Source of the DNA: Clostridia bacterium
GTDB lineage: Bacteria > Bacillota_A > Clostridia > Oscillospirales > CAG-272
NCBI GenBank assembly: GCA_017445115.1
Contig: JAFSUU010000042.1
Location: 1-23,241 of the forward strand
Direction: 5' to 3'
Length of the DNA: 23,241 nt
Part shown: positions 1-8,994 of the stretch, piece by piece
Layout: every line of letters begins with the position of its first letter
How positions within the stretch are numbered: position 1 is the first letter of the stretch
The notes under the pieces: model-generated
Databases searched by the model: none
What the model saw: the letters and a program-made list of their open reading frames with translations, nothing else
What the model was told of the DNA's origin: nothing
Made by a program: the position numbers and the translations under genes

Positions 1-2008
1 GATAATCTACTACGTTAGCAGTGACTTTATTTATAAGCGTATCCATCGCCGCCTGTCCGTATTTTTCGCGGTACTGATACAGCATCTCGTAATCCTCGAT
101 ACCGTCTCTGATGTGCTCAACGCGGATCGTGCCGAGAGGCTCATCTTTATTGTCGATCATAATAGACGTTTTTACGTCTTTTCCGTACATTAAAACGCCG
201 TTGCCGTATCTGTACGTTCCCGGGGCATCCGGGTTTTGCTGTCTGTTAGGAGCCCATTTTTCTTCAACGGTCGAACCGTTGTAGCTGTTGCCGGATCCTG
301 CTGCGTATGCCATGGGCTTTCCGGCTTCACTCCAATATGTTACACCGTAATAAAGATATCCGGTCGCGCCGACCTGCATCGACTGCCAGAACAGAAGTTC
401 TGTCTGAAGGCCGGTATTTTCGATCAGATGATTGCAGTAAGTGTAGTCCGGGCCTTTGCCGCACTCATACCACCACATCTTGATCTCTTTTCCGTTTTGC
501 AGTCTGTCAGCCTGATAAGCCGCAAATCTTTCGGAGAACGGACCGTAGATGCTGTCCCAGTCGAAATAGAGAGCCGCTACATTTGTACAATCAAAGCCGG
601 AAATAATTCCGTTCATATTTCTGACTTTATTGACTCTTCCGATACCGTTAAATCCGACTGCCTGAGTAACACTGCGTGGAGTCATCATCATTGATTTTAT
701 ACACCAGAGATTGACCGCATCGGAATCAATAAGCCCTTGAATCGCATCGGAAACGTCGGAAAATCTGCCGGTCCCGTCGTCAGCGGTAAGATACGTTCCC
801 GTAGCGCTGTCATAAGCAAGAGTGGTGCTGTAGCCTGCGGGATACGGGTGGTTCTCGTCGACGACCACGAGAATATTCGCATCCGGCCATCCGCTGTTAA
901 CTATCTGCGATCTTGATATACAATCACTGATCGTCGGACTGCCCTGTACAGCTCCGGTGCTTTTCTGCTGTTGACTTCTCGGCTCGTCGGCAATGTAAAA
1001 ATAAGCCTTATCCTTTATTTCATCCCATTCATCCATAGCGGAAAGGTCCTCGTATACCGCACCGGCGTTTGCGGAATCCGTATAGCTGAGATACGAACCG
1101 GGAGCCGATACGCTGAACGCAGTAACTCTCGGATTTGTAAGATACTCGTTCGATGAATTGAGTTCTCCCGGCAATACAAACGCGCAGATTCTGTTGTCGA
1201 GAAGATAATCGTAGTAATTTGCATATAAATCATCCGGGATCAAACTGTTATAATCTCCGCGGTTTATATGAAAAGCCGTTTGATAGTGATTTGCTTCAGG
1301 GATTTCAAAGTCCCAGACGTAAGCGTAAACCGTAGCGGTCTTGATCGCGTTGCCGTCTGCGGAATCAAGAACGTTGAACTGCGCGGAATACCAGCCCGAA
1401 GGTGTGTCAAGCTCACTCTTTATCTTTATGTAAAGAGTCTGTGTAAGCCCGGCTGTAAGCGTAAACTGCTTGGTCGCTACGACTTCCATCTTTCCGGTTT
1501 CGGGATTTTTGACTCTCTTTGACGCATTGATCTCTTCGATCTTCGCCATCGCGTCGGGGATCATTCCCTCGCGTATGAAGGATTCTTCAGCGCTGTTGAC
1601 TCCGAGAACGTCTGTCGAGTCAAGATTTACGCAGTTTATATAGTACTCGTAATATACGTCCGCCGACATCGTCGCTCCGGATCCGTTCATCGCTGTAAAC
1701 TCAGAGATATTTGCTGAAATATTACTCTTTGTTACTGAAGGCGAATATAGAGTGACTTGCGTCCCCTGATACTCGTTCTTTGCCATATAGACAGAGTACG
1801 TGTTCCTGCCCGTCGACTGTGTGTCTTCCTGATGTACTTTCACGTTCGCATGCTGAAACCACATCTGAATATCAGGATCCTCATACGGTGCCGTCTGTAC
1901 CTCATAACTGTCAGCCGGATCCGCCGATACCGAATAAACCGGAGTCACGGAAATGAAAGCCGTAGCTGTCATCATTACCGCGATCACGAGTGAGATTAAT
2001 TTTTTCAT
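1..2008 (-). CDS. Secreted GH123/DUF4091-type glycoside hydrolase (3' end cut by window edge)
   Basis: The reading frame stays open from ATG 2008 to the left edge, giving 669 codons without a stop. The first 29 residues look like a signal peptide (MKK, a hydrophobic stretch, then SVSA before DPAD), so the product is probably exported. An adjacent Asp-Glu pair lies at residues 341-342 in the context YIADEPR; in GH123 beta-N-acetylgalactosaminidases such a pair drives substrate-assisted catalysis. The segment RDGIEDYE beginning at residue 634 is the hallmark of the DUF4091/GH123 catalytic domain. A GGGAGG ribosome binding site lies just upstream of the ATG, and the gene has its own promoter. 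Family knowledge points to release of terminal GalNAc from glycans; the exact substrate is inference. Only the C-terminus is missing. Confidence 0.85.
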   Translation of the reverse strand, partial: MKKLISLVIAVMMTATAFISVTPVYSVSADPADSYEVQTAPYEDPDIQMWFQHANVKVHQEDTQSTGRNTYSVYMAKNEYQGTQVTLYSPSVTKSNISANISEFTAMNGSGATMSADVYYEYYINCVNLDSTDVLGVNSAEESFIREGMIPDAMAKIEEINASKRVKNPETGKMEVVATKQFTLTAGLTQTLYIKIKSELDTPSGWYSAQFNVLDSADGNAIKTATVYAYVWDFEIPEANHYQTAFHINRGDYNSLIPDDLYANYYDYLLDNRICAFVLPGELNSSNEYLTNPRVTAFSVSAPGSYLSYTDSANAGAVYEDLSAMDEWDEIKDKAYFYIADEPRSQQQKSTGAVQGSPTISDCISRSQIVNSGWPDANILVVVDENHPYPAGYSTTLAYDSATGTYLTADDGTGRFSDVSDAIQGLIDSDAVNLWCIKSMMMTPRSVTQAVGFNGIGRVNKVRNMNGIISGFDCTNVAALYFDWDSIYGPFSERFAAYQADRLQNGKEIKMWWYECGKGPDYTYCNHLIENTGLQTELLFWQSMQVGATGYLYYGVTYWSEAGKPMAYAAGSGNSYNGSTVEEKWAPNRQQNPDAPGTYRYGNGVLMYGKDVKTSIMIDNKDEPLGTIRVEHIRDGIEDYEMLYQYREKYGQAAMDTLINKVTANVVDY

Positions 2009-2041
2009 ATGTACCTCCCATAGGTATTATTATTCAACTTT

Positions 2042-2070
2042 ATTTTATCATATTGATAATTCAATGTCAA
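2042..2070 (-). promoter_or_regulatory. Sigma-A promoter of the GH123-like gene
   Basis: On the minus strand TTGACA (2070-2065) and TAAAAT (2047-2042) are separated by exactly 17 bases. It sits about 34 bases upstream of the start codon and downstream of the preceding gene's terminator. Its spacer resembles that of the promoter at 3889-3917. Confidence 0.8.
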
Positions 2071-2113
2071 TAATATATATAGAATATAGCACAAATATAC
2101 AAATTTATAACAA

Positions 2114-2142
2114 AATTGCGGGGGCTTCGATCCCCCGCAATT
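2114..2142 (-). terminator. Intrinsic terminator after the GH36-like gene
   Basis: Perfect 11-bp arms (AATTGCGGGGG and its complement) flank a 7-base loop 13 bases past the stop codon of the minus-strand gene at 2155. The minus-strand continuation is T-rich. Confidence 0.8.
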
Positions 2143-2154
2143 ATATTTATGCGT

Positions 2155-3858
2155 TCATCTCATTTCAGATACTCTGTCCGCCCATTCTCCATACTCGCGC
2201 CACACGTTCGACACCTGATCCCAGTCCGCATCTGTAAGATGAAGTCCGAACAGGTCGGATATGCAGTACAGATCCGGAATTCCGAGACGATAAGACGATA
2301 TCAGATATCTCAGCGTATCACGGCGCGTTCTGTATCCTGCGCCGTCTGTATCGATCAGCGACCACGGCATCGCGATATGATAAATATCCCTTCTGAATTC
2401 AAATTCCTCCGGCGCGCGTCTGAGGTCGGGAAAATAGTCGTGAAGCCTTGCGTGATCGACGTACGCTGCGAACAGCGGATGGCACGGAGATGCAGAGATC
2501 ACGCAGTCCGGCTTTATCTCTTTTGCAAACTCATAAATGTTCTTGATATAATTCAAGAACAGCTCAACGCCGTATTTACCGCCGTACGAAACGGCGCTCT
2601 TTCCGGTCGGCTGGAAGAATGCGAAATCGAGCTTAAGCCCGTCCGCATTACAGCATCCTTCGTCAGACGAAAGAAGTCTGTGAAGGATCGTCTTCAAATG
2701 CTCGCGGTATTTGGGGTTTGACGGATCGGCGCATTTTTTGTTATGGTCCGAATCACTCGCCATACATTCGTCGTCGGGAAGCCCTTCGGAATCCCAGAGT
2801 TTATACCAGAGCATGGTATAACGGCCGTTTTCTTTGCGGTTTTTATCGATCCAGCCGCGCAGATCGCTCCATTTGGAGGTGTCGGCGTAAGGATCGCCGT
2901 ACGCCGTCTGCCACTTATCGTCTATTATCATCAGCGCAGGATGAAGATCGCGCCTTTCGAGCTCTTCGTTGAAATGGTCGTAAAGCTCCTGCTTTGCCAT
3001 TCCCTGCTGTGAATACTGAATTCCGAGCGAGTCGGGATACGCCGCCTGCTCCGTCCACCCGCAAGCGATCGGTCCGTACCAGAAGCGCGGACGCTTCGAA
3101 GCGGGTTTAACGTCGGCGATACCCTTTGCGAAATAATAGTTCGCATAGTCTTTCAAAGCATCCTCGCGCGAATCTGCGCCGTATATCAAGATCTCAGGAG
3201 AAGTCCATTCGCCGTCGACCTTTGTGTGACCGCACTGATCGGTAGTAAAATAGAATCCCTTTTGACCGCCGTGAGAGACCGTATTATACGCGAAATACGT
3301 GAAGTTGTGCTCCCCGCGCGAAGCCGCAAGTGAAAAAGCAAGCTTTTTGTTTATGCCGCACACGTCAAAAACGTATACGAACAAAGGAGGAATGGTCAGA
3401 TACGAAAACTCGTTGAAACTCTTTTGCGCGGAAAATTCGCACTGCGACGCGCCGTCAACCGTCGGGACAGGAGTAAAGCCGCGGTCGAAATCATAAGCGC
3501 TTCCCCACTCGCCCTTGAAGTATTCGACCGAATCAACAGCACCTTTTCCGTAAACCGTAACACTGTATCTGAGGCGAAGTTCTCCGGCACGAAGCGTGAA
3601 GCACACCTTGTTCCAAACAGAAGAAGCCTGTTCCCACTTGAACACCGTCTCGGTTTTACCGTATTCAACGGAAAAAGACGTCTCTCCTTTAACGTCGGAA
3701 ACTGTTTCGCCGTCTTTACCGGTACATACGGACGAAAACGGATCGAGCCTTGCGACTCTCTCTCCGGCAAGTATAATATCGATATATTCTTTCGAGGTCT
3801 CGACAGTATATCCCGCCGCATCTATGCGCACTACACCGCATTTTTCAGAAGTAATCAT
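2155..3858 (-). CDS. GH36-like glycosidase (clan GH-D, alpha-galactosidase type)
   Basis: A 567-residue protein without a signal peptide, so probably cytoplasmic. Residues 1-240 look like an N-terminal beta-sandwich. The (beta/alpha)8 part begins around 255 and carries IIDDKWQ (311-317), matching the IDDGWQ strand of GH36 alpha-galactosidases, and DGLKLDF with Asp411 as probable nucleophile. The acid/base is likely Asp474 or Asp478 in HDYFPD. The nucleophile motif is KLD rather than the KWD of classical alpha-galactosidases, so specificity is uncertain. The start at 3858 is supported by GGGAGG upstream. It is a single-gene unit with its own promoter and terminator, between the isomerase and the GH123-like gene. 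Clan assignment is firm; the substrate is inferred. Confidence 0.8.
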   Translation of the reverse strand: MITSEKCGVVRIDAAGYTVETSKEYIDIILAGERVARLDPFSSVCTGKDGETVSDVKGETSFSVEYGKTETVFKWEQASSVWNKVCFTLRAGELRLRYSVTVYGKGAVDSVEYFKGEWGSAYDFDRGFTPVPTVDGASQCEFSAQKSFNEFSYLTIPPLFVYVFDVCGINKKLAFSLAASRGEHNFTYFAYNTVSHGGQKGFYFTTDQCGHTKVDGEWTSPEILIYGADSREDALKDYANYYFAKGIADVKPASKRPRFWYGPIACGWTEQAAYPDSLGIQYSQQGMAKQELYDHFNEELERRDLHPALMIIDDKWQTAYGDPYADTSKWSDLRGWIDKNRKENGRYTMLWYKLWDSEGLPDDECMASDSDHNKKCADPSNPKYREHLKTILHRLLSSDEGCCNADGLKLDFAFFQPTGKSAVSYGGKYGVELFLNYIKNIYEFAKEIKPDCVISASPCHPLFAAYVDHARLHDYFPDLRRAPEEFEFRRDIYHIAMPWSLIDTDGAGYRTRRDTLRYLISSYRLGIPDLYCISDLFGLHLTDADWDQVSNVWREYGEWADRVSEMR

Positions 3859-3888
3859 CTATTTTATCCTCCCGTTTTTACCGACATT

Positions 3889-3917
3889 ATTTTATCATAT
3901 AAATCAGCCAATGTCAA
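3889..3917 (-). promoter_or_regulatory. Sigma-A promoter of the GH36-like gene
   Basis: TTGACA (3917-3912) and TAAAAT (3894-3889) on the minus strand have a 17-base spacer. The spacer begins TTG and ends ATATGA, as in the promoter of the next gene downstream (2042-2070), suggesting similar control. Confidence 0.8.
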
Positions 3918-3935
3918 AGTATATTTTTACATAGA

Positions 3936-3958
3936 AAAGCCCCGGAATCCGGGGCTTT
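3936..3958 (-). terminator. Intrinsic terminator after the isomerase gene
   Basis: Arms AAAGCCCCGGA and TCCGGGGCTTT form an almost perfect palindrome just downstream of the minus-strand stop at 3972. The minus strand continues with TTTTC. It separates the oxidoreductase-isomerase unit from the next promoter. Confidence 0.8.
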
Positions 3959-3971
3959 AATTATTATTGTT

Positions 3972-4940
3972 TTATGCCCAGCTCATCGTTCCGGGCTTCG
4001 GCTCTCTGATCATTATTCTCTGAAGGAATCTGACCGCTTTTTCAAGTCCTTCGTCGATACTCATGAGACTGTCCTCATGCTCGATCGAAAGAACTCTGTC
4101 GTATCCGACGAAACGGAGCTGGCTGACGAATTCGCGCCACCAGTCCTCGCCGTGACCGTAACCGACGGTGCGGAATACCCAAGCGCGCTCTTTTTCAAGG
4201 CTGTAGTGCTTCGTGTCGAGGTTGCCGATAGCGGGAGAGTTGATCGGGTCGATCTTCGTATCCTTCGCGTGTACGTGATAGATCGCGTCGCCGAGATAAC
4301 GGACGACCGCCGCGGGCTCGCATCCCTGCCATACGAGGTGGGACGGGTCGAGGTTAGCGCCGATAACGGGGCCGCACGCTTCGCGGAGTCTCATAAGAGT
4401 TTCGGGATTGTATACGCAGAAACCGGGATGCATCTCGAAAGCGATGCGCGGGACGTGATGCTTTGCGGCAAACTCTACCATTTCGGTCCAGTACGGGATC
4501 AGGACTTCGTTCCACTGATACTCGAGAACTTTCGTGAAGTCGGTAGGCCAGGAGCAGATCGCCCAGTTCGGCATCTTGTCGCCGGGAGCTCCCGCAGGGC
4601 ATCCGGAGAACGTGATGACAGTATCTACACCGACTTTCTCCGCCATCAGGATCGCGTTTCTCAGCTCGCGGTCGTAAACGCCCGCGATCTCAGGGTTCGG
4701 ATGAATGGGGTTGCCGTGAGCAGCGAGCGCCGCGAGCTTTATATGGTGTTTGTCAAAGCAATCAAGAAATTCTTTTGTTTTTGCGTCGTCGTTGAGAAGG
4801 ATGTCGGGGTCGCACTGGCATTTGCCGGGATAACCGCCGGCGCCTATCTCAGCCGCTTCAACTCCGAGTGCTTCAAGACGGGACAGAACGTCATCGAGCG
4901 GAATATCGCCGAAAAGATTTGCGAGTACACAAAGTTTCAT
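3972..4940 (-). CDS. Sugar phosphate isomerase/epimerase (xylose isomerase-like TIM barrel)
   Basis: A 322-residue protein of the AP_endonuc_2/COG1082 family, metal-dependent TIM barrels that isomerise or epimerise sugars or inositols. Probable metal ligands are visible: Glu169 in AFEMHPG, Asp198 and His201 in NLDPSHL, His224 in YHVHAKD and Glu287 in SIEHED. AAGGAGAT precedes the ATG at 4940. The gene lies 28 bases after the Gfo/Idh/MocA oxidoreductase and is almost certainly co-transcribed with it. This dehydrogenase plus isomerase pairing is common in inositol and unusual-sugar pathways, where a ketone made by one enzyme is processed by the other. The substrate cannot be read from sequence. 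A terminator follows the gene. Confidence 0.85.
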   Translation of the reverse strand: MKLCVLANLFGDIPLDDVLSRLEALGVEAAEIGAGGYPGKCQCDPDILLNDDAKTKEFLDCFDKHHIKLAALAAHGNPIHPNPEIAGVYDRELRNAILMAEKVGVDTVITFSGCPAGAPGDKMPNWAICSWPTDFTKVLEYQWNEVLIPYWTEMVEFAAKHHVPRIAFEMHPGFCVYNPETLMRLREACGPVIGANLDPSHLVWQGCEPAAVVRYLGDAIYHVHAKDTKIDPINSPAIGNLDTKHYSLEKERAWVFRTVGYGHGEDWWREFVSQLRFVGYDRVLSIEHEDSLMSIDEGLEKAVRFLQRIMIREPKPGTMSWA

Positions 4941-4968
4941 ATCTTTATCTCCTTAAATGATTTCCGGA

Positions 4969-6066
4969 TTATTTGTCAAGGAAAACGATATTGCCGGTCT
5001 TCGCGGATTCGTAGATGCCCTCAAGTATTCTCGTTACACAGAAAGCCTGCTCGGGAAGTACGAGAGGATCGCGGTTTTCACGGAGACATTTGATCCAGAG
5101 CTGAGCTTCTCTCTCGTGAGGTTCCTGCGAGCCGATACCCTCGTTATAATCTACTCCGCCTTTTGCAAAGTCGACCTTCGTCATATAGAACTTGCCGTTG
5201 TTGACGCCGTTGATGCGGAGTCCGTCGTTCATATCGGCTCCGCCGAGCGTACCGCAAAGAGTTGTGACGGCTTCTCTCTCATCGAGATAGTTGAGCGCCC
5301 ATGAAGACTCGAGGTTGATCGTCGCGCCGTTTTCCATTACGACGAAACCGAATGCGGAATCTTCTACCGTAAATTCATTGGGATCCCAGTCGCCGCAGAG
5401 GTTTCCGGCTCTCTTCTGATTTCTGAATTTGTGATACGTCGTACCGACGCAGTACTTCGGCTTGTAGTTATCCATCATCCAGAGGGTAAGGTCAAGCGCG
5501 TGCGTGCCGATATCTATCAGCGGACCGCCGCCCTGCTCATACTCGTTGAGGAAAACGCCCCAGGTGGGAACGAAACGGCGGCGGATAGCAGTCGCTTTCG
5601 CGTAGTAGATCTCGCCGAGAGTTCCTTTTTCAACTTCCTCTTTGAGCCAGAGGGAATCGGGTCTCTGTCTGTTCTGATAACCGATAGTCAGTTTCTTACC
5701 GGTGCGTTTTGCGGCGTCGAGCATCTTCTTTGCCTCAACGGAGTTGATCGCCATGGGCTTTTCGCACATAACGTGCTTTCCAGCCTCGAGAGCGTCTACC
5801 GTGATGAAGCTGTGCGAACGGTTCGGCGTGCAGACGTGAACCACGTCGATAGTGGGATCTGCGAGCAGTTCCTTGTAGTCGGTGTAGACCTTCGCGTCAG
5901 GCGTGCCGTACTGGGCCTTCGCCTTTTCCGCTTTCTCAACGATGATATCGCAGAAAGCGACCATCTCTATACCGGGAGTCGTCTTGAGACCCGGCATATG
6001 TTTTCCGTTGGCGATACCGCCGCAGCCGATGATACCGATCCTTATCGTATCGTTAGCACCTATCAT
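4969..6066 (-). CDS. Gfo/Idh/MocA family NAD(P)-dependent oxidoreductase
   Basis: A 365-residue protein with an N-terminal Rossmann fold (GIIGCGGIAN at 11-20), the family motif CEKP (Glu102-Lys103-Pro104) and a C-terminal substrate domain containing GGPLIDIGTHALD, with His189 and Asp192 as likely catalytic or metal-binding residues. Such enzymes oxidise or reduce sugars, sugar derivatives or inositols. The frame is open up to 6135, but the ATG at 6066 is chosen because GGAGG lies 8 bases upstream, the Rossmann strand then starts at the usual place, and the extra 23 codons would overlap the promoter. It leads a two-gene operon with the isomerase. Exact substrate unknown. Confidence 0.88.
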   Translation of the reverse strand: MIGANDTIRIGIIGCGGIANGKHMPGLKTTPGIEMVAFCDIIVEKAEKAKAQYGTPDAKVYTDYKELLADPTIDVVHVCTPNRSHSFITVDALEAGKHVMCEKPMAINSVEAKKMLDAAKRTGKKLTIGYQNRQRPDSLWLKEEVEKGTLGEIYYAKATAIRRRFVPTWGVFLNEYEQGGGPLIDIGTHALDLTLWMMDNYKPKYCVGTTYHKFRNQKRAGNLCGDWDPNEFTVEDSAFGFVVMENGATINLESSWALNYLDEREAVTTLCGTLGGADMNDGLRINGVNNGKFYMTKVDFAKGGVDYNEGIGSQEPHEREAQLWIKCLRENRDPLVLPEQAFCVTRILEGIYESAKTGNIVFLDK

Positions 6067-6106
6067 TTGTTTTTCCTCCGAAAAATAAAAATTGATTAGT
6101 TGAATT

Positions 6107-6135
6107 ATTATAACGCAAAAGCGTTTGGTTGACAA
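6107..6135 (-). promoter_or_regulatory. Sigma-A promoter of the oxidoreductase-isomerase operon
   Basis: TTGTCA (6135-6130) and TATAAT (6112-6107) lie 17 bases apart on the minus strand, between the stop codon of the epimerase gene (6139) and the oxidoreductase start. The operon therefore has its own start even if upstream read-through occurs. Confidence 0.8.
6112..6125. promoter_or_regulatory. Candidate operator inside the oxidoreductase promoter
   Basis: The inverted repeat AACGC-AAAA-GCGTT fills most of the spacer and touches the -10 box. A perfect dyad there is well placed for a repressor; half-sites of this kind resemble those of LacI-family sugar regulators. No regulator gene is in the window, so this is inference from position and symmetry. 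Confidence 0.45.
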
Positions 6136-6138
6136 ATA

Positions 6139-7233
6139 TTACTCTTTGCAAAGCACATCGGCAATGCGGCGCGACGCAAATCCGTCGCCGTAAGGATTTG
6201 AAGCGCGGCTCATCGCCGAATAAGCGTCTTTATCGGTGATCAGCAGTTTAAATTCGCGGTAGATTGTCTCCTCTTCGGTGCCTACAAGTTTCAGCGTTCC
6301 GGCGGCAATTCCCTCCGGGCGTTCCGTTGTGTCGCGCATTACGAGGACCGGCTTGCCGAGGCCGGGCGCTTCCTCCTGAATACCGCCGCTGTCCGTGAGG
6401 ATCAGATAACTCCTCGCGATGAAATTATGAAAATCGAGAACGTCGAGCGGCTCAATGACGTGAAATCTCTCGTCACTGCCGAAGATCTCCGACGCCGCTT
6501 CTCTGACGGCAGGATTCATGTGGATGGGATAAATGACTTTAAGGTCGTCGGTCTCGTCGACGAGCCGTTTGATCGCCCGGAACATATTTCTCATCGGTTC
6601 ACCGAGATTTTCGCGCCTGTGTGCCGTTAGAACGATTAGTCTGCTCCCCTTCGCCCATTCAAGCTCCGGATGGTCATACGTCTCTCTGACCGTCGTCTTG
6701 AGCGCGTCGATCGACGTGTTCCCGGTCACATAAATATCTGAAGGATCCTTGCCTTCTTTGATCAGATTGTTTTTCGCGGTCTCGGTCGGTGCGAAATGAT
6801 ATTTCGCTATTATGCCTACGCCCTGTCTGTTGAATTCCTCCGGGTACGGGGAATACAGATTATATGTGCGAAGACCTGCCTCCACGTGACCGACAGGGAT
6901 CTGCATATAGAAAGACGCGAGCGCGGTCACGAACGCCGTTGTAGTATCTCCGTGGACGAGCACGACGTCAGGACGCTCTTTTTCAAGGACTGCTTTTATC
7001 CTTTCGAGAATGGACGTCGTCACGTCGAAAAGAGTCTGATTCTTTTTCATTATCGAAAGGTCGTAATCGGGAACTACAGAAAAAACGTCGAGCACCTGAT
7101 CGAGCATTTCTCTGTGCTGCCCCGTCACGCAAACGACGGTGCTGACTGACTTTCTGCTTTTGAGTTCGTTTACGAGAGGACACATTTTTATCGCTTCCGG
7201 TCTCGTTCCGAACACGAGCATGATTTTTTTCAT
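6139..7233 (-). CDS. wecB: Non-hydrolysing UDP-N-acetylglucosamine 2-epimerase
   Basis: A 364-residue protein matching the usual length of the WecB/MnaA family, which interconverts UDP-GlcNAc and UDP-ManNAc for cell-wall teichoic acid linkage units or surface polysaccharides. Seen motifs, in order: FGTRPEAIKM (8-17), HGDTTTA (94-100), HVEAGLRT (116-123), PEEFNRQ (131-137), TAHRREN (203-209), DSGGIQEEAP (281-290) and DTTERPE (301-307). These include the catalytic Asp, Glu and His positions of the family. GGAGG precedes the ATG. The gene starts 13 bases after the acyl-CoA ligase stop and is likely co-transcribed with it. The link to a ligase is unusual and may reflect envelope or glycolipid metabolism, which is inference. 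Confidence 0.93.
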   Translation of the reverse strand: MKKIMLVFGTRPEAIKMCPLVNELKSRKSVSTVVCVTGQHREMLDQVLDVFSVVPDYDLSIMKKNQTLFDVTTSILERIKAVLEKERPDVVLVHGDTTTAFVTALASFYMQIPVGHVEAGLRTYNLYSPYPEEFNRQGVGIIAKYHFAPTETAKNNLIKEGKDPSDIYVTGNTSIDALKTTVRETYDHPELEWAKGSRLIVLTAHRRENLGEPMRNMFRAIKRLVDETDDLKVIYPIHMNPAVREAASEIFGSDERFHVIEPLDVLDFHNFIARSYLILTDSGGIQEEAPGLGKPVLVMRDTTERPEGIAAGTLKLVGTEEETIYREFKLLITDKDAYSAMSRASNPYGDGFASRRIADVLCKE

Positions 7234-7246
7234 ACGCCCTCCGCGA

Positions 7247-8953
7247 TCAATCGATCGTTTTATCTATGCTGAATCTCGTGATCTTCTTTGACGTGTTCTT
7301 CTGGAATTCGGTCGTTCTGATCTTGACAAGTCCGACGACCTTGTACGACGGCATCGTTTTGTTGATCAACGCTACCTCGCCGGTGAAATAAGCCTGAGGA
7401 CCGGTGATACCGCGAAGTTCAAGCGCCTCGAAGTCCGGGAATATCTCGGCGACGATCACTTCACGCGACTCGTCACGGCGGCTCTTTCCTGCGTAAACAA
7501 CTACTTCGGACACTCCGTAAATGCCCTGTATCTTATTTTCTATCTCTTCGGGATATACGTTTTTGCCGTTCGAAAATATAATGAGATTCTTCAGCCTGCC
7601 GGTTATATAGATCCAACCGTCCTCGTCAAGCCTGCCGTAGTCCCCGGTGTGAAAATACCCTTCTTCATCGAACACCGCCTCGGTCGCTTCGGGATCTTCA
7701 TAATATCCGAGCATAACGTTTGGTCCGCTGACGCAGATCTCGCCCTCTCCGTTTTCGTCGGGAGAGTCGATCTTGACTTTCTCGCCGATGATCGGTATTC
7801 CTACGCTTCCCGATTTCTGCAACTTATTTCTGTTGCAGGAGATCAGAGGAGCACACTCGGTTATTCCGTAACCGTTAAGGATAGTGATGCCGATGGCGTC
7901 GAACGTATCGATGATGTCCTGATTCAGCGCGGCTCCGCCGCAGATGATCATTGTGACTTTACCGCCGAGGATGTCAAGTATCGACTTGAACATCAGCTTT
8001 CTCATATCGATACCGACTTTTTTAACGCCGTTTGAAAACTTCATCAGTTTTCTCAGCGCTTTCGCTTTCCCGGTCTTTTCGGCTGTCGACCATATCTTTT
8101 TATATATCGTCTCGACGAACAGCGGAACGAGAATGAGATGCGTCGGTTGCTGCTCTTTTACTTCTTTGAGAAAAAACTTCAAACCGGACGATATGTATAT
8201 CTCCGCGCCCTGAGCGAAATGACCGACGAGATTTACCGTCGAACCGTACGTGTGATGAAGCGGGAGAACGCACATCGTTTTGTAGGTGATCTGGAACAGA
8301 TACATTCCCTGCGTCATATCGGAAACGATATTGCGTTGGGAGAGCATAACTCCCTTTCCTTTTCCGGTAGTTCCGGATGTGAAAACTATCGAAGCGAGAG
8401 CGTCTTCGTCGATCTCGCAGTCATAGTATCCGTTGTCGCCGTCTTTGAACAGATCTCCGCCGCGCGCGGTGAGTACTCTTCTCGTCGAATCATCGTTCTG
8501 CATGATCCCGTTCATGCATATCCAAACGATGTCGCGCGCAGAGAGAAGCTCTTTAAGCTCGTTGATCTTATCGCCGACTTCGCTTCCGTAGAAAACGAAT
8601 TTGCACCCGGCCTTTTCTATGATGCCGGAAATATCCTCCGCGCTGAGTTCTTTGTCGATCGGAACGGTGACGCCGCCTATCGACATGACCGCGAAATACG
8701 TGTAGATCCAGCCTATCGTAGTGCCTCCGACTATCGCGGACTTTGCAGATCTGACGCCGAGTTCGAGAAGCGCAGTACCGTAATTTCTTACTTCTTCCCT
8801 GACTTCTGAAAACGTGACTTTTACCGCTTCTTCGTCCGTCGGATGCTCTCTGTATGAAAACGCGGTCTTTTCCGGAAATCTTTTCGCGACGTTTTCCGTC
8901 ATTATTCTGAAATTTTCAAAAACTGTTGTCTCATAAAGCGGATAATTCTTCAT
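7247..8953 (-). CDS. AMP-forming acyl-CoA synthetase/ligase (paralog 1)
   Basis: A 568-residue ANL superfamily enzyme that activates a carboxylic acid, probably a fatty acid, to an acyl-adenylate and then a thioester. Motifs: phosphate loop TSGTTGKGKG (192-201), YGITE (362-366), TGD (436-438), the hinge GR (452-453) and the C-terminal catalytic lysine region SKKIT (Lys556/Lys557). It closely resembles the next upstream gene along its whole length, including the first residues MKNYPLYE. That similarity and a GAGGT site support the start at 8953 rather than an in-frame ATG at 8986. It is followed 13 bases later by wecB. The acyl substrate is unknown. No membrane segment or carrier domain is evident. 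Confidence 0.88.
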   Translation of the reverse strand: MKNYPLYETTVFENFRIMTENVAKRFPEKTAFSYREHPTDEEAVKVTFSEVREEVRNYGTALLELGVRSAKSAIVGGTTIGWIYTYFAVMSIGGVTVPIDKELSAEDISGIIEKAGCKFVFYGSEVGDKINELKELLSARDIVWICMNGIMQNDDSTRRVLTARGGDLFKDGDNGYYDCEIDEDALASIVFTSGTTGKGKGVMLSQRNIVSDMTQGMYLFQITYKTMCVLPLHHTYGSTVNLVGHFAQGAEIYISSGLKFFLKEVKEQQPTHLILVPLFVETIYKKIWSTAEKTGKAKALRKLMKFSNGVKKVGIDMRKLMFKSILDILGGKVTMIICGGAALNQDIIDTFDAIGITILNGYGITECAPLISCNRNKLQKSGSVGIPIIGEKVKIDSPDENGEGEICVSGPNVMLGYYEDPEATEAVFDEEGYFHTGDYGRLDEDGWIYITGRLKNLIIFSNGKNVYPEEIENKIQGIYGVSEVVVYAGKSRRDESREVIVAEIFPDFEALELRGITGPQAYFTGEVALINKTMPSYKVVGLVKIRTTEFQKNTSKKITRFSIDKTID

Positions 8954-8994
8954 TTCTACCTCTATATGTAGTTGATAAAAAATCAAAAACCACT

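Noticed and set aside
4077..5093. A 338-codon plus-strand frame opposite the isomerase and oxidoreductase
   Set aside because: It crosses two minus-strand genes and their junction, with no start signal or recognisable content.
6067..6135. Longer start for the oxidoreductase at 4969-6066
   Set aside because: The extra codons overlap its own promoter and have no homology-like content.
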